41,773 nt of DNA, taken from NCBI GenBank assembly GCA_012837895.1, contig DUQH01000146.1, positions 1-41,773 of the forward strand, in the 5' to 3' direction. The position numbers were made by a program, and so were the translations under genes. Position 1 is the first letter of the stretch, and the number at the start of each line of letters is the position of its first letter. Source of the DNA: Candidatus Fermentithermobacillaceae bacterium (GTDB taxonomy: Bacteria; Bacillota; Sulfobacillia; Fermentithermobacillales; Fermentithermobacillaceae). Shown here in pieces: positions 8,482 through 17,744 of this stretch. Below the pieces are notes generated by a model. It searched no databases, was not told the DNA's origin, and saw only the letters and a list, made by a program, of their open reading frames with translations.

Positions 8482-8733
8482 TTGGCTAACATTAAATCCA
8501 GCATAAAAGATATAGAACGTTCAAGACGACGCCGGATAAGAAACAGGGCTGTCAAGTCCAGAGTCAGGACATATATCCGCAAGTTCCGTGAAGCAGCCGC
8601 TTCAGGCGACAAAGAACTGGCTCTAGAAGCTTACAAAGCAGCCCAGTCCCAGATTGACAGGGCTGTATCCAAAGGTGTGCTCAAACCCAACACCGGCGCA
8701 CGCTACAAGTCAAGACTGGCTTCATTGTTGTAA
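8482..8733 (+). CDS. rpsT: Ribosomal protein S20
   Basis: 83-aa small-subunit protein. The sequence LANIKSSIKDIERSRRRR, followed by NRAVKSRVRTYIRKF and the C-terminal SKGVLKPNTGARYKSRL, is typical of S20, which binds 16S rRNA. The start is TTG at 8482, with GGAGGTG 6 nt upstream; the open frame reaches ATGs at 8446-8451, but those would add a non-family N-terminus. E. coli rpsT also uses a UUG start, linked there to autoregulation; whether that holds here is unknown. It converges on holA with an 8-bp gap and no visible terminator. Confidence 0.96.
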   Translation: MANIKSSIKDIERSRRRRIRNRAVKSRVRTYIRKFREAAASGDKELALEAYKAAQSQIDRAVSKGVLKPNTGARYKSRLASLL

Positions 8734-8741
8734 GGCCTGGA

Positions 8742-9719
8742 CTACTCTGCAAAGAGGTTTACAAGCATGTAATCCATAGAGGAAACCGGGTCTATCTTCC
8801 CTGTTTTCAGGGATTCATCAACATCGCATAGCAAGCGGATGGCCTTCTCAAGTTGAGAAAAGGTCCACCGCCGGGATTGTTCAAGAGCTTTTCTGGCTGC
8901 GTACGGATGAACTCCCAGGGCTTTTCCGAGAGAGTCCTGGGTAATTCCTTTATTGGAGGATTCTTTAGCTCTCCACATCAAGCCAAAATGAGAGCCAAGT
9001 ACTGCAATCATGAAAACCGGACTGACTCCACGCATCCGCAAGTCTTCAATCTCGGAAAAGGCCTTGGCCTTATCCTTGGTTGCGACTGCATCTACAAATG
9101 CAAACGTGTTCATCCCGGGATCAGGTGAGACACAAGCCAGGACGTGACCTGCCGTGATCCTGGTCTCAGGATGGACAAAGAGCTCGAGTTTTTCGATTTC
9201 CTTGTCCAGGCGCTCGATGCTCCTCCCTGCCACAAGGATCAGGTTTTCCACTGCATCCCTGGTTATGGTATACCCGTCAACCCTGAGTCGTTCCCGCACC
9301 CAGTTCGCTGCTTCGCGCCAGGTAGGCTCTGCGACCTTGATAACCACGCCCCCGGTTTCAGACACGGCCTGGGCAAACGCTTTGGGGGCCGGATTGGTCT
9401 TGGTTATGGTTGAAAGCAGCAAACAGTTACCCGGCGCAACTGCGGTGATCCAGGTGTCCGGCTTTTGATCGAAGAGGGATTTTGCTCCCCGGACAATCCA
9501 CAATCTGGGGCCAAAAAATGAAGGCTGGGCAAGCAAGTCCTGCAGTTCCTGCCAGCTTGTTTCGTCTCCGGATACATGCTCAGTCCCGTCGGGAAAAACA
9601 CCTGACAACAAGCTGATGAGCCTGTCGTGCCAGTAAGCTTCATCGCCGTATATGTAGTATACCGGGGCGAGTTTGCCTGACCGGATCTGCTTTTCAACCT
9701 CAGTTACTAACGTGGCAGC
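8742..9719 (-). CDS. holA: DNA polymerase III delta subunit; start codon unclear
   Basis: Clamp-loader subunit. The family pattern is visible: VYYIYGDEAYWHDRLI near the N-terminus, the AAA+-like middle, and the C-terminal collar domain (RRWTFSQLEKAIRLLCDVDESLKTG). The first ordinary start in frame is TTG at 9611 (289 aa), but the conserved N-terminus continues upstream in the same frame through codons 9612-9701 (reading VEKQIRSGKLAPVYYIYGDE), up to an in-frame TGA at 9720-9722. No ATG, GTG or TTG occurs in 9612-9719. Coordinates give the open frame after that stop. Either an unusual start codon, a sequence error, or a damaged gene explains this. The comEC/holA/rpsT neighbourhood is conserved in Bacillota. 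Confidence 0.9.
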   Translation of the reverse strand, partial: AATLVTEVEKQIRSGKLAPVYYIYGDEAYWHDRLISLLSGVFPDGTEHVSGDETSWQELQDLLAQPSFFGPRLWIVRGAKSLFDQKPDTWITAVAPGNCLLLSTITKTNPAPKAFAQAVSETGGVVIKVAEPTWREAANWVRERLRVDGYTITRDAVENLILVAGRSIERLDKEIEKLELFVHPETRITAGHVLACVSPDPGMNTFAFVDAVATKDKAKAFSEIEDLRMRGVSPVFMIAVLGSHFGLMWRAKESSNKGITQDSLGKALGVHPYAARKALEQSRRWTFSQLEKAIRLLCDVDESLKTGKIDPVSSMDYMLVNLFAE

Positions 9720-9778
9720 TCACTCCCGTACCCAGTTCCATGAGATGACTTTGGCGCACGAGTTTGCCCATGAGGCCA

Positions 9779-9809
9779 CCATGGCGCATTAGATCGCCTG
9801 GCGCCATGG
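9779..9809. repeat. Inverted repeat at the 3' end of the VanW-like gene
   Basis: Perfect 9-bp arms CCATGGCGC and GCGCCATGG with a 13-nt centre, 2 bp after the stop of the VanW-like gene on the minus strand. No T-run follows on either strand, so it is a poor intrinsic terminator. It may stabilise the mRNA end or attenuate read-through into holA. Variants of TTTGGCGCA / ATGGCGCA recur in the adjoining 60 bp. Confidence 0.65.
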
Positions 9810-9811
9810 GT

Positions 9812-11044
9812 TCACCTTGGATTTGGATAGCTGGGCAAGTAGTATGACCGCTCCAGAAGTTGCCTGTTCTTTATTTCATCACCCTGCTTTTCAACCCGGT
9901 ATGTCTCAACCAGCAACCCAGGGTTCATACCTTCTTGCGGATACTCCTCGAGGATAACAGGTTCGAGTTCATATGTGCTTTCCAAGGGCTTGCCGAACAC
10001 CCTCACCAGCACCGTCCCGTCTTCCACCCAAGCTCCGAGCACTACCGGATGATCGAAGTTGTTCTTGATCTTAAGGTCAAGGTAATTCCATGCCACAGCA
10101 GCGTCCAAGCCTGGCGGCGCGTAATCAACAGGTATGCCGTGGTTGTGGAGTTCAGGGAAGTCCAGGCCACCCTGTGCTGCAGCTATGAACAAGGTGGTTG
10201 TCACCTGGCATATGCCCCCGCCTATATCAGGCATCAGGGTATTCCCCACTACTACATTTGCATACCGGTAACCCCTTGCTTCGGATCTTTCACCTGCAGC
10301 CCTGTTAAAGCTGTATGTCTGCCCAGGCATAAGAACCTGCCCGTGGACGGCCTTAGCGGCGAGAGACAGGTTTACGTTCCTGTCGGTTTCCTCTAAGTCG
10401 TAATTGGTTTCAGCAGCAGCTACAAGTTCCAGGGGTTCCACACCCGCCGTTTCGGGTTCTGTAACCTCAAACGCAACTTCCACTGTGGTGTCTTCAAGAT
10501 GCTCAAGCGCTGCTAGCACATCCTCAGGGGTCACCCTTTGGCCGTTTTCAGCCGGTAAGATCACAAGATCGCGCCCGGAAAACCCGTACCTCTCAGAGAG
10601 GGGCTCCTTCGACAGGTTATCTGCGATTTTCTGCGCCACTTCGTTTAAGGCAGGCGATACAATTGCAGCTGTACCTTCCACAACCGTCTTGGGCCCTTTC
10701 CTGAAAAGGGTGGCTGGCAAGAATACAGACCTGGAGTCTATGTAAGCTTCAAGGCGGCTCTTTATCTGTCCGGGATCAAGCACGACTTCCAAATCGTCAG
10801 TAGATACCTCGTAAGATATGTTTCCTGCCTTGAACACCAACGGGCCCTGGTGGATCTGGTTGATCTTCTCCTCAATCAGTGAAACAGCTTCTTGCACACG
10901 GAGCCCGCCAAGGGGAACCCCAAAGGCCCACACGTTCTGGCTCACAACGTCTTCTTTGACACACGACACCGCAACCACTAAGACTGCTGCCACTAAGGCC
11001 ACGACTGCTACTGCCTTATGCTTGTCCCGGTTGACTATCATCAT
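9812..11044 (-). CDS. VanW family protein (YoaR-like)
   Basis: 410 aa. The N-terminal hydrophobic segment (about residues 11-28, VAVVALVAAVLVVAVSC) is either a membrane anchor or a lipoprotein-like signal. Residues ~35-200 resemble the putative peptidoglycan-binding domain that accompanies VanW proteins, and the VanW domain follows at ~235-365 with NYDLEETDRNVNLSLAA, YSFNRAAGERS and GGGICQVTTTLF. An envelope role is inferred and the activity is unknown; VanW itself is an accessory vancomycin-cluster gene and its presence here does not imply resistance. The start ATG has GGAG 9 nt upstream. It precedes holA on the same strand. Confidence 0.9.
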   Translation of the reverse strand: MMIVNRDKHKAVAVVALVAAVLVVAVSCVKEDVVSQNVWAFGVPLGGLRVQEAVSLIEEKINQIHQGPLVFKAGNISYEVSTDDLEVVLDPGQIKSRLEAYIDSRSVFLPATLFRKGPKTVVEGTAAIVSPALNEVAQKIADNLSKEPLSERYGFSGRDLVILPAENGQRVTPEDVLAALEHLEDTTVEVAFEVTEPETAGVEPLELVAAAETNYDLEETDRNVNLSLAAKAVHGQVLMPGQTYSFNRAAGERSEARGYRYANVVVGNTLMPDIGGGICQVTTTLFIAAAQGGLDFPELHNHGIPVDYAPPGLDAAVAWNYLDLKIKNNFDHPVVLGAWVEDGTVLVRVFGKPLESTYELEPVILEEYPQEGMNPGLLVETYRVEKQGDEIKNRQLLERSYYLPSYPNPR

Positions 11045-11145
11045 TTACCACTCCGATTAGAAACCTGTTATGCAGCATACTCAATTCTACCACGAATCAC
11101 TGACAGCTTGGGATACTTCCACCGGCGGCTGTTCCCTCCTATGGC

Positions 11146-13971
11146 TCATTTCACAAACTTGGATACCTTCACCCTCGCGGGATATATCGTGACTTTCACG
11201 GCACCATCTATATCTGTCCTGAATACTGCAAGCCCGCTTTCCCCTGCAGCATGGATCACATCAGGCGAAGGATGCCCATACGAGTTGGGCCCTACTGAAA
11301 TCACAGCTACCCCGCTTTGCACCCTCCGGTAGAACCCGTACACCAGGGAGTCTGGGCTTCCGTGGTGGGGCACCTTTATAATAGAAACGACGCCGGTTTG
11401 TCCGTTATGTTCCAAGCCTGCCGGTCCACCTAAGCCACTGGTATCCCAGGCTCCCAGCAGTTCCATTACAACAGCGCCAGGAGCATCTCCCCAAAACTCA
11501 ACATGGGCCGGCAGATCGCCGAAGCCAATCCCGATCACCAGGGAATCCTCGTTTGCAGACCCTGCGGTACCCTTCTGAACACCCTGGGCCGGAACGTCAC
11601 CTCCGGCAGGGCCATCCTGCCCCTCAAGCCTACTTAGTTTTGGGGGATGAAGAACAGTCAGCACAGCACCGCCGGTTGCGTACACATCGCCTGCTCCTGC
11701 TTCAATAATGTTGAGAGCCTCATGATTTGTAGCGTTTGTGATAGCCTGGGGGCCTGACATGAGCTCCCTCGCCATTTGATCTACTGCCTGCTTGCTTCCA
11801 GGGCACGTCATGACCGTGCGTACTTTGAAGTTCCGGCACAATTCTCCCAGCCCACCTACATGGTCAGAGTGGAGGTGGGAGATGATGCACAGATCGATTT
11901 GCCTGACTCCCTCCCGCTTTAGGTATGGAACCAACACCCGTCTCGCTGAAACCTCAGTGCCGGTATCCACAACGATAACGGCGCCTTTTGTACGTACAAC
12001 AGCACTGTCTGCCTGGCCCACGCTTAGAAAGATCACCTGCGGCCACAGCACATAGTGGCGGAAGCATACTGAAAGGCACAGCACAGAAGACAGGATTAGT
12101 ACCATAAGTCTGCGTATCAGCGTCCTTGAGGGGGTATGGGTATCTCCTAGTCGCCTGCCTTCACACCTTGCCCCAGCGGCCCTGATGGTGATAAAGCCCG
12201 GAGTCCCGGTGCCGGTTGCCTGGCCGCATCCTCCAACCCAATCGAGCAGCAAGAACACAAGCCCCAAGTATGACACTATTTCAACTGATTTGGGTGCGGG
12301 GCAAGCCAATGAGGCCATAGGCAGCTTAGCCGCTACGGAACTTACTTGTCTCAGCCCTCTCCCCACAAAGAAAGGAAACCAGCCTAAAGAACCGGCGAGC
12401 GCCGTGGGCAAACACAACACAGGAAGTGTGGACAGGGTGACTGCTACCGAAAGCAGCGCCCACAAACCTCCTAGGAAAAACCCTGCGATTGAGACATCTT
12501 GAAAATGAGTTGCCAGCAAGGGAAGGAGAAGCGCTGCAATGAGGAAAGATTGGAGCAAACTGCGCCTTGCCAGCCCCAGCTCATATTTCCTGGTGAAAGC
12601 TTGAGTCCATTCACGGGCTACACACCCTGCAAGCATCCCTGCAAAGCTTAGCTGGAAAGATACATCCATCAGGGGATATGGGATACGCCATCCTATGATG
12701 ATGCTGCTTACCGCAAATGCGGCCAGGGTATCGTATTTCCTACGGCACCAGAAGGCAACATGCCTCAACAGGACACACAAGAACGCCCTTAGGGGGCCTA
12801 CTGACCATCCTGACAAACCGGCAAGCAAAAGCGCTGCGATTATTCCGGCCATCCTCGAAACATGCACGTGTTTTGTCAGCCGCCTGAGAGCACGCTCTAC
12901 GGCTCCGGCTACCAGTTGCACATGAAAACCGGCTATGGCGATGAACCTGTAAAGGCCAGCCGCGCGGAAATGCTCCGAATCCTCAGGCGAAAGGTCCCTC
13001 TTATCACCCAGAAGCAACGCCTTTACGATTCCCCACTCATCCTTGACTTGTTCTCCGGGGAATGCCGCGCTTATCCGGGTTTCGATGTGATGTGCCAGCC
13101 GCTGAAAGGTACAATCAAATATTCGCCAGCCACCATTCCGGCTATCGCCGGAAGCCAGCTGAGTAAGCCCCCTGTCTACTTCCCCAAAGCCCGCGACCGT
13201 ACCCTCTAGCTCAATAAACACCTGCTTGCCCATGAGATATCGTCTATAGTCAAACTCGCCCGGATTCTTAGCAGGTGATGGGATACTCAGTTTGCCTTTG
13301 ACAACCACGAAGTCACCGGGTTTTACCATAGCCTCGTTCCCGTACAGGTGGACATTCACCTTAAGAGCCTTGCACCGGGCGGGCAGCTCACCCTGGAGTC
13401 CACCTTGTGGTAAGCACGGATCGACGGGATGCAAGCTGCCTTCGTCAATAAGGCCACGTAGTTTTCCTATGAATGTGGTGCTGTCTTGGCCCTTCCTGGG
13501 GTTGTCCACAACTTGAACTACCACAAGATTAGATCCGGTCCGGGCTTGTTGATACACTAGTTCTTCTGCATCACAAATCCGGCTGGCCCAAAGGGTCCCC
13601 CTGAAGCTCCCTGCCATGTACCCGGCCGCGATCAGCAGCAACACAATTACCTTCCGGGACTTTGTGAACGCATGGCCTTCAAGATACCGGGATGACCCGA
13701 TACGCCCGGAACCCCTGAAAACAAGAAGCAAGCAAGTGAGACAGGCGGCGACTGCGAAAAGCAGCAACATCCAAAGTGAGGGTTTCAACGTAGGAACTTG
13801 GCAAGTAGCACCTATTAAGAACCCTACCGCGGGCCAAAACAAGGGCCTGTTGTGACGCTTCAGCAAGCCTGGCAGTCCAAAATGCTGTTCGCGGGCGTTT
13901 TCCCCGGCACATTCTCCCGGAGTTCCCTGGGAGCCGGGGTTCACTGTACCACAAAAACTAGGCGGTGCCAT
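11146..13971 (-). CDS. comEC: DNA uptake channel protein ComEC/Rec2
   Basis: A 941-aa polytopic protein. An N-terminal hydrophobic/OB-like region (residues ~40-260) is followed by the Competence domain with many membrane helices (~300-590) and a C-terminal metallo-beta-lactamase-fold domain with DTGTE, HLHSDHVGG and HHGSPDS (about 660-935). It forms the inner-membrane channel for transforming DNA; the C-terminal domain may be a nuclease. It is longer than the usual 750-800 aa. Extra low-complexity stretches occur at the N-terminus (first ~35 residues), between the two halves (~595-635, Gly/Thr/Arg-rich) and inside the MBL domain (about 800-825). No good ribosome binding site precedes the ATG, so an internal start is possible. 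Confidence 0.94.
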   Translation of the reverse strand: MAPPSFCGTVNPGSQGTPGECAGENAREQHFGLPGLLKRHNRPLFWPAVGFLIGATCQVPTLKPSLWMLLLFAVAACLTCLLLVFRGSGRIGSSRYLEGHAFTKSRKVIVLLLIAAGYMAGSFRGTLWASRICDAEELVYQQARTGSNLVVVQVVDNPRKGQDSTTFIGKLRGLIDEGSLHPVDPCLPQGGLQGELPARCKALKVNVHLYGNEAMVKPGDFVVVKGKLSIPSPAKNPGEFDYRRYLMGKQVFIELEGTVAGFGEVDRGLTQLASGDSRNGGWRIFDCTFQRLAHHIETRISAAFPGEQVKDEWGIVKALLLGDKRDLSPEDSEHFRAAGLYRFIAIAGFHVQLVAGAVERALRRLTKHVHVSRMAGIIAALLLAGLSGWSVGPLRAFLCVLLRHVAFWCRRKYDTLAAFAVSSIIIGWRIPYPLMDVSFQLSFAGMLAGCVAREWTQAFTRKYELGLARRSLLQSFLIAALLLPLLATHFQDVSIAGFFLGGLWALLSVAVTLSTLPVLCLPTALAGSLGWFPFFVGRGLRQVSSVAAKLPMASLACPAPKSVEIVSYLGLVFLLLDWVGGCGQATGTGTPGFITIRAAGARCEGRRLGDTHTPSRTLIRRLMVLILSSVLCLSVCFRHYVLWPQVIFLSVGQADSAVVRTKGAVIVVDTGTEVSARRVLVPYLKREGVRQIDLCIISHLHSDHVGGLGELCRNFKVRTVMTCPGSKQAVDQMARELMSGPQAITNATNHEALNIIEAGAGDVYATGGAVLTVLHPPKLSRLEGQDGPAGGDVPAQGVQKGTAGSANEDSLVIGIGFGDLPAHVEFWGDAPGAVVMELLGAWDTSGLGGPAGLEHNGQTGVVSIIKVPHHGSPDSLVYGFYRRVQSGVAVISVGPNSYGHPSPDVIHAAGESGLAVFRTDIDGAVKVTIYPARVKVSKFVK

Positions 13972-14084
13972 AATCTGACATTTCTATGGCGCCGCCCTTT
14001 ATCCCTTCCTAAATTATGTTAACCTAGCGAACCCTATCTTGTTCGCGCTATTATGTTAATCCGCCTGCACAGAGGCGGCTGCCT
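13972..14084. other. Short gap between comEC and the permease gene
   Basis: AT-richer than its surroundings. The 10-mer ATTATGTTAA occurs twice, about 38 bp apart, and the paired segments GCGAAC (14027-14032) and GTTCGC (14041-14046) could form a small hairpin. No gene is visible. Confidence 0.4.
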
Positions 14085-15245
14085 TCAATCGCTCCTCAAA
14101 GCTTCCACAGGTTCCAACCTAGCTGCGCGCATGGCAGGGTATACACCGAATATAAAACCTACAAGCACTGCAAACCCAAAAGCTACGCCGATGGATAGAG
14201 GCGATATGGCAGTCCTGGGCCCAAGTTTAGCGACTAGTCTGGACCCTCCTATACCTCCAAGCACACCGGCGATGCCTCCCAGCGCACACAGGCACGCTGA
14301 CTCCAACAAGAATTGGAGCAGTATGTGAGACTGCCTGGCACCCATGGCTTTCCTGAGGCCGATTTCCCTTGTGCGCTCTGTAACCGCCACAAGCATGATG
14401 TTCATCACGCCTATACCCCCGACAAGCAGCGACACTCCGGCAATCGCACCTAACATCAAGGTCATAGTCCTGGTGGATTCCTGGAGTTGTTCCAGCATGG
14501 ACTGCTGGGTCCATATCCACACTGAATCAGGCCCGTACCTGGCCTCGAAAATCCGCTCTACAGTGAGCTGGACCGCTTCCACGGTATCCCTGCTCTTTGC
14601 TTTCAGCAGCACCTCATCGACCCTGTCAGTGCCCCTCCGCCGCATGGCAACTGTGATAGGCACATAAATCGTGTGGTCAACTCCTTCACCCAGGTACTCG
14701 CCTTTTTCCTCCAGCACACCGACGATTTCAAAGGGTTCCTGCTCAATGTATATATATTTCCCTACAGGATTCCGCCCGGCAAACAGGTCTTGCATAATCT
14801 GCCAGCCTATAACCGCTACAGGACGGGCAATCTCCACTTCGACAGCTGTAAAAAACCTTCCCGTATAGAGATCGTGACTCCTTATATGCGGGAAGCTCTC
14901 AGTTACACCTTGGGTAGACCAATATCCTTCTTTTCCTTCGTAAGTTACCCGTTCACCCCACCACACTTGGGACAAGGTTCCTTCCAGGTCAGGGACCCTT
15001 TGCTTGAGTTCGTTCACCTGATCAAGGGTGAGCCTGGCATCCCACCGCTTCATATACAGCCTGAGGATATTAGTCCCAATGCTTTCAAAACTCTCGATAA
15101 CGTCTCTCCGGGCCCCTTCGCCTACTGATACTAAGGCGATGACTGAAGCCACGCCGATAATCACACCCAGCATAGTAAGAGCAGACCGCAGCTTGTTAGT
15201 TGTAAGCCCCCGCAAAGACACGCCGAAAAGGTCAGACAGTTTCAC
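14085..15245 (-). CDS. MacB/FtsX-type ABC transporter permease
   Basis: 386 aa. It has an N-terminal membrane helix after LRSALTMLGVIIGVASVIALV, a large extracytoplasmic MacB-type periplasmic-core-like domain (about 45-250), then three C-terminal helices of the FtsX fold, with the coupling motif ERTREIGLRKAMGA (about 290-303). These permeases work with an ATPase and an HlyD-like adaptor (compare YknXYZ in Bacillus) in mechanotransmission or efflux of peptides and toxins. The adaptor gene lies 42 bp upstream on the same strand, but no ATPase gene is found in the window. Confidence 0.94.
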   Translation of the reverse strand: MKLSDLFGVSLRGLTTNKLRSALTMLGVIIGVASVIALVSVGEGARRDVIESFESIGTNILRLYMKRWDARLTLDQVNELKQRVPDLEGTLSQVWWGERVTYEGKEGYWSTQGVTESFPHIRSHDLYTGRFFTAVEVEIARPVAVIGWQIMQDLFAGRNPVGKYIYIEQEPFEIVGVLEEKGEYLGEGVDHTIYVPITVAMRRRGTDRVDEVLLKAKSRDTVEAVQLTVERIFEARYGPDSVWIWTQQSMLEQLQESTRTMTLMLGAIAGVSLLVGGIGVMNIMLVAVTERTREIGLRKAMGARQSHILLQFLLESACLCALGGIAGVLGGIGGSRLVAKLGPRTAISPLSIGVAFGFAVLVGFIFGVYPAMRAARLEPVEALRSD

Positions 15246-15287
15246 GATATTCCCTCCTAATACAAGCCCACTCGCGTACCGGTAGGA

Positions 15288-16859
15288 TCAGTAACCGTAC
15301 GGGATCATTCCGCCTCCTCCGCCTTCTTCAGGGTCTTTGCTCATGGCCACGACTACTTCCTGGCCTTCCTCCAGTCCACTCAGGATCTCGGCATACATGT
15401 CATTCATAGCGCCCACTTCGAGCTCAACAGGTTTCCGCGAATCGCCGTCCTTGATATCGGCAAACCACTTGTCGTCTTCCTTGTAGAGGGCTTCCACAGG
15501 GCAAAGCAGCACATCATCTTTTTTGGATACGAAGATATAAGCAGTTGCGTGCATGTAGGGACGCAGGAAGCCAGGATTGACAACCCTTATGGTAACACCG
15601 AAAGATGACAGGCCGTCCTGCCTGTTACCTGACACTCCTACTTGGGACACTACACCTTCCACAATGTGCCTGCCTTCGGGGCCCCATACTTCCATCTGAG
15701 CTGTTTGACCTTCCTGGATCTTTGGCAGGTCTATCTCATCGATCTGCAGCTGTAGATCCAACTCATTGTAGTTGGATACCCTGGTCAGCACATTACCCTT
15801 TGCTATAGCCTGACCCTTGTTGACGGTTTTTGTCATGGCCACACCGTCAATCGGGCTCACGATTTCCAAATTTCCAAGCTGGCTTTTCTTGTCCTCTAAG
15901 TCGAGGAGAAGTGCTCTAAACTCAGCTTGTTTTTCCATAGCCCCAAATAGAGCTTCACCAGCTTCAAACTCGAGGATGGGATCACCAGCTTTTACGATAG
16001 CTCCTTCCTTAACGTACACAGCCTTCACCCGACCTGAGAGCGACGAGGATACGGTTTCTTCAAGCCCGTATGCGGTGATCTCAGCTTTTTGCTGAACGTC
16101 CCCGCCTGGAGCGTGTATTACCAGGGCGCCTGTGTCCCCCACCTTCAACAGCCCGGGGTTTTCCAGTTCAACCCACACTTCGTAGTAGTACGTTGCTTCG
16201 CCGGCGATAGGCGTTGGATCTGCCACTGTGACCACTCCAAGATCCATCCCGTCAAACCTGTCCGGCATGAAGGTGGTCTTCTGGCCCACTTCAACCTTAT
16301 CGAACAGTGGTTTTGGCAGAAGCAGTTGGATTTTGAGGGTAGAGTTGTCCACAACCCGGCATATAGTGCCTGACGAGTTGCTGCCCGCCCTGGCGGTCAA
16401 CCCCGTGATCCTGCCTGAAATCGGGCTGCGTACCACAAGCGCTGCCTCAGGATCTACGTCGGCCACTTGATCGGGAGATACACCGAATTCCCGGACAAGC
16501 TCGATCCTCTTCTGTTCTACTTGAAACTCCAGTTTCTTTATCTCCATCTCCAGGGAACCAGCATCTACTATAGCAAGCACCTGTCCGGCAGAAACATAAT
16601 CGCCGGGTTCAAAGAACACTTCTTTGAGTACACCGGCGGCTCCGGATATTGCATCCTGTTCCTCGCTTGCCACAAGGTTGCCCCAACCTCTCACGGTCAC
16701 TTCCAGCTCGCCGCGTATGACAGGCTTGGTGACCATTACAAGTTTGGTTTTCCCGCCAGTGGTAAGTGCTTTAATTCCCCAGTAACCAGCACCTGCAATA
16801 ACAAGTATGATTACGGAAATAATAATCAACTTTCTCCATTTATCCCAAAAACCTTTCAT
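15288..16859 (-). CDS. Efflux adaptor (HlyD/RND periplasmic adaptor family, YknX-like)
   Basis: About 523 aa with one N-terminal membrane anchor (residues ~12-30, IIISVIILVIAGAGYWGI). Two biotinyl-lipoyl half motifs follow (GVLKEVFFEPGDYVSAGQVL and GRVKAVYVKEGAIVKAGDPI), with a helical hairpin, beta-barrel and membrane-proximal domains, and a Gly-rich tail (EEGGGGGMIPYGY). The ATG at 16859 has GGAGAGGGG about 7 nt upstream and is preferred to an ATG 12 codons earlier. It is longer than the ~380 aa usual for YknX-type adaptors because the lipoyl module appears twice. It forms an operon with the MacB-type permease. Confidence 0.92.
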   Translation of the reverse strand: MKGFWDKWRKLIIISVIILVIAGAGYWGIKALTTGGKTKLVMVTKPVIRGELEVTVRGWGNLVASEEQDAISGAAGVLKEVFFEPGDYVSAGQVLAIVDAGSLEMEIKKLEFQVEQKRIELVREFGVSPDQVADVDPEAALVVRSPISGRITGLTARAGSNSSGTICRVVDNSTLKIQLLLPKPLFDKVEVGQKTTFMPDRFDGMDLGVVTVADPTPIAGEATYYYEVWVELENPGLLKVGDTGALVIHAPGGDVQQKAEITAYGLEETVSSSLSGRVKAVYVKEGAIVKAGDPILEFEAGEALFGAMEKQAEFRALLLDLEDKKSQLGNLEIVSPIDGVAMTKTVNKGQAIAKGNVLTRVSNYNELDLQLQIDEIDLPKIQEGQTAQMEVWGPEGRHIVEGVVSQVGVSGNRQDGLSSFGVTIRVVNPGFLRPYMHATAYIFVSKKDDVLLCPVEALYKEDDKWFADIKDGDSRKPVELEVGAMNDMYAEILSGLEEGQEVVVAMSKDPEEGGGGGMIPYGY

Positions 16860-17252
16860 GGAATCGCCCCTCTCCCACATCTCCCGTGCTTCCACCTATT
16901 GACGAATGCATATTCCAGTTTGTTCCCGTTTATTTCGGCCACTGTGTGGTCATCAGGTTAGGCTTCCGGACCAAGTCCCGCATCGGCCCGCATCCGGATC
17001 TTACCAGGTTAATTATAGCAATTAGAAGGATTCTTGGGTGAATGGATGTCTATTGAAGAGTCTCTATTGTCCTGCGTTGAAGCAGGACAGGCATAGGCCG
17101 TGGCAGAATCATTAGAACTACAAGCCAAGAGCATTGCAGGGCTCACGATTCAATGCCCGGTAATGTCCAAGAGATTGATGCGTGAGACAGCCTGATTTCC
17201 AGGGTAGAGCACTAAAGCAGGCTACCGGCGGAAAATAGAAAGGAGACGCATT
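16860..17252. other. Divergent intergenic region with one hairpin
   Basis: No gene is supported here. A perfect stem GTCCTGC/GCAGGAC with loop GTTGAA lies at 17069-17088. The AAGGAG at about 17239-17244 is the ribosome binding site of the next gene. I see no convincing promoter by eye. Confidence 0.45.
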
Positions 17253-17609
17253 ATGATATTCGTATGTTACCCGAGATGCGCCACTTGTGGTAAGGCAAAA
17301 AAGTGGCTAGAGGAAAACGGGGTTACCTTCGAAGAAAGGCATATCAAAGACGACAATCCTTCAGTTGAGGAATTGAAAGAGTGGCACAAGCTTAGCGGGC
17401 TACCGCTCAAGAGGTTTTTCAATACCAGCGGACAGCAGTACAGGCAGCTCAAGCTCAAGGATAAGCTGCCTACTATGCCAGAGGATGAACAGTATGAACT
17501 GCTTGCATCAGACGGCATGCTTGTAAAGCGTCCTATCCTCATCGGTGACAGCTTTGTTCTGGTAGGGTTCAAGGAAGCTGAGTGGAAAGATGCGCTAGGC
17601 ATTGAATAG
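17253..17609 (+). CDS. Spx/ArsC family thioredoxin-fold protein
   Basis: 118 aa, the usual length for the ArsC/Spx/YffB family. The N-terminal CXXC (C9-A-T-C12 in YPRCATCGKAKKWL) is followed by EERHIKDDNPSVEELKEWH and the cis-Pro-like KRPILIGD segment. Members are either glutaredoxin-linked reductases or Spx-type regulators that bind RNA polymerase; the sequence alone does not say which. The start ATG has AAGGAG 8 nt upstream. It stands alone, upstream of the damaged glycosylase gene. Confidence 0.9.
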   Translation: MIFVCYPRCATCGKAKKWLEENGVTFEERHIKDDNPSVEELKEWHKLSGLPLKRFFNTSGQQYRQLKLKDKLPTMPEDEQYELLASDGMLVKRPILIGDSFVLVGFKEAEWKDALGIE

Positions 17610-17744
17610 CGCCTTGGAGTCTTTGTCCTTTGTCCGACCCCAATTTGGATAGTTTTTGGGCGCGAGTGGCCGGTTATGACGCCACCATCCGGTGAGGGAT
17701 CAGGCTACACCGGTACTAACAGAAAGGAAAGAGGCGTGAACAAA

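Noticed and set aside
9812-11044. Vancomycin resistance gene
   Set aside because: VanW-domain proteins are widespread in Bacillota without resistance, and no vanHAX-type genes are nearby.
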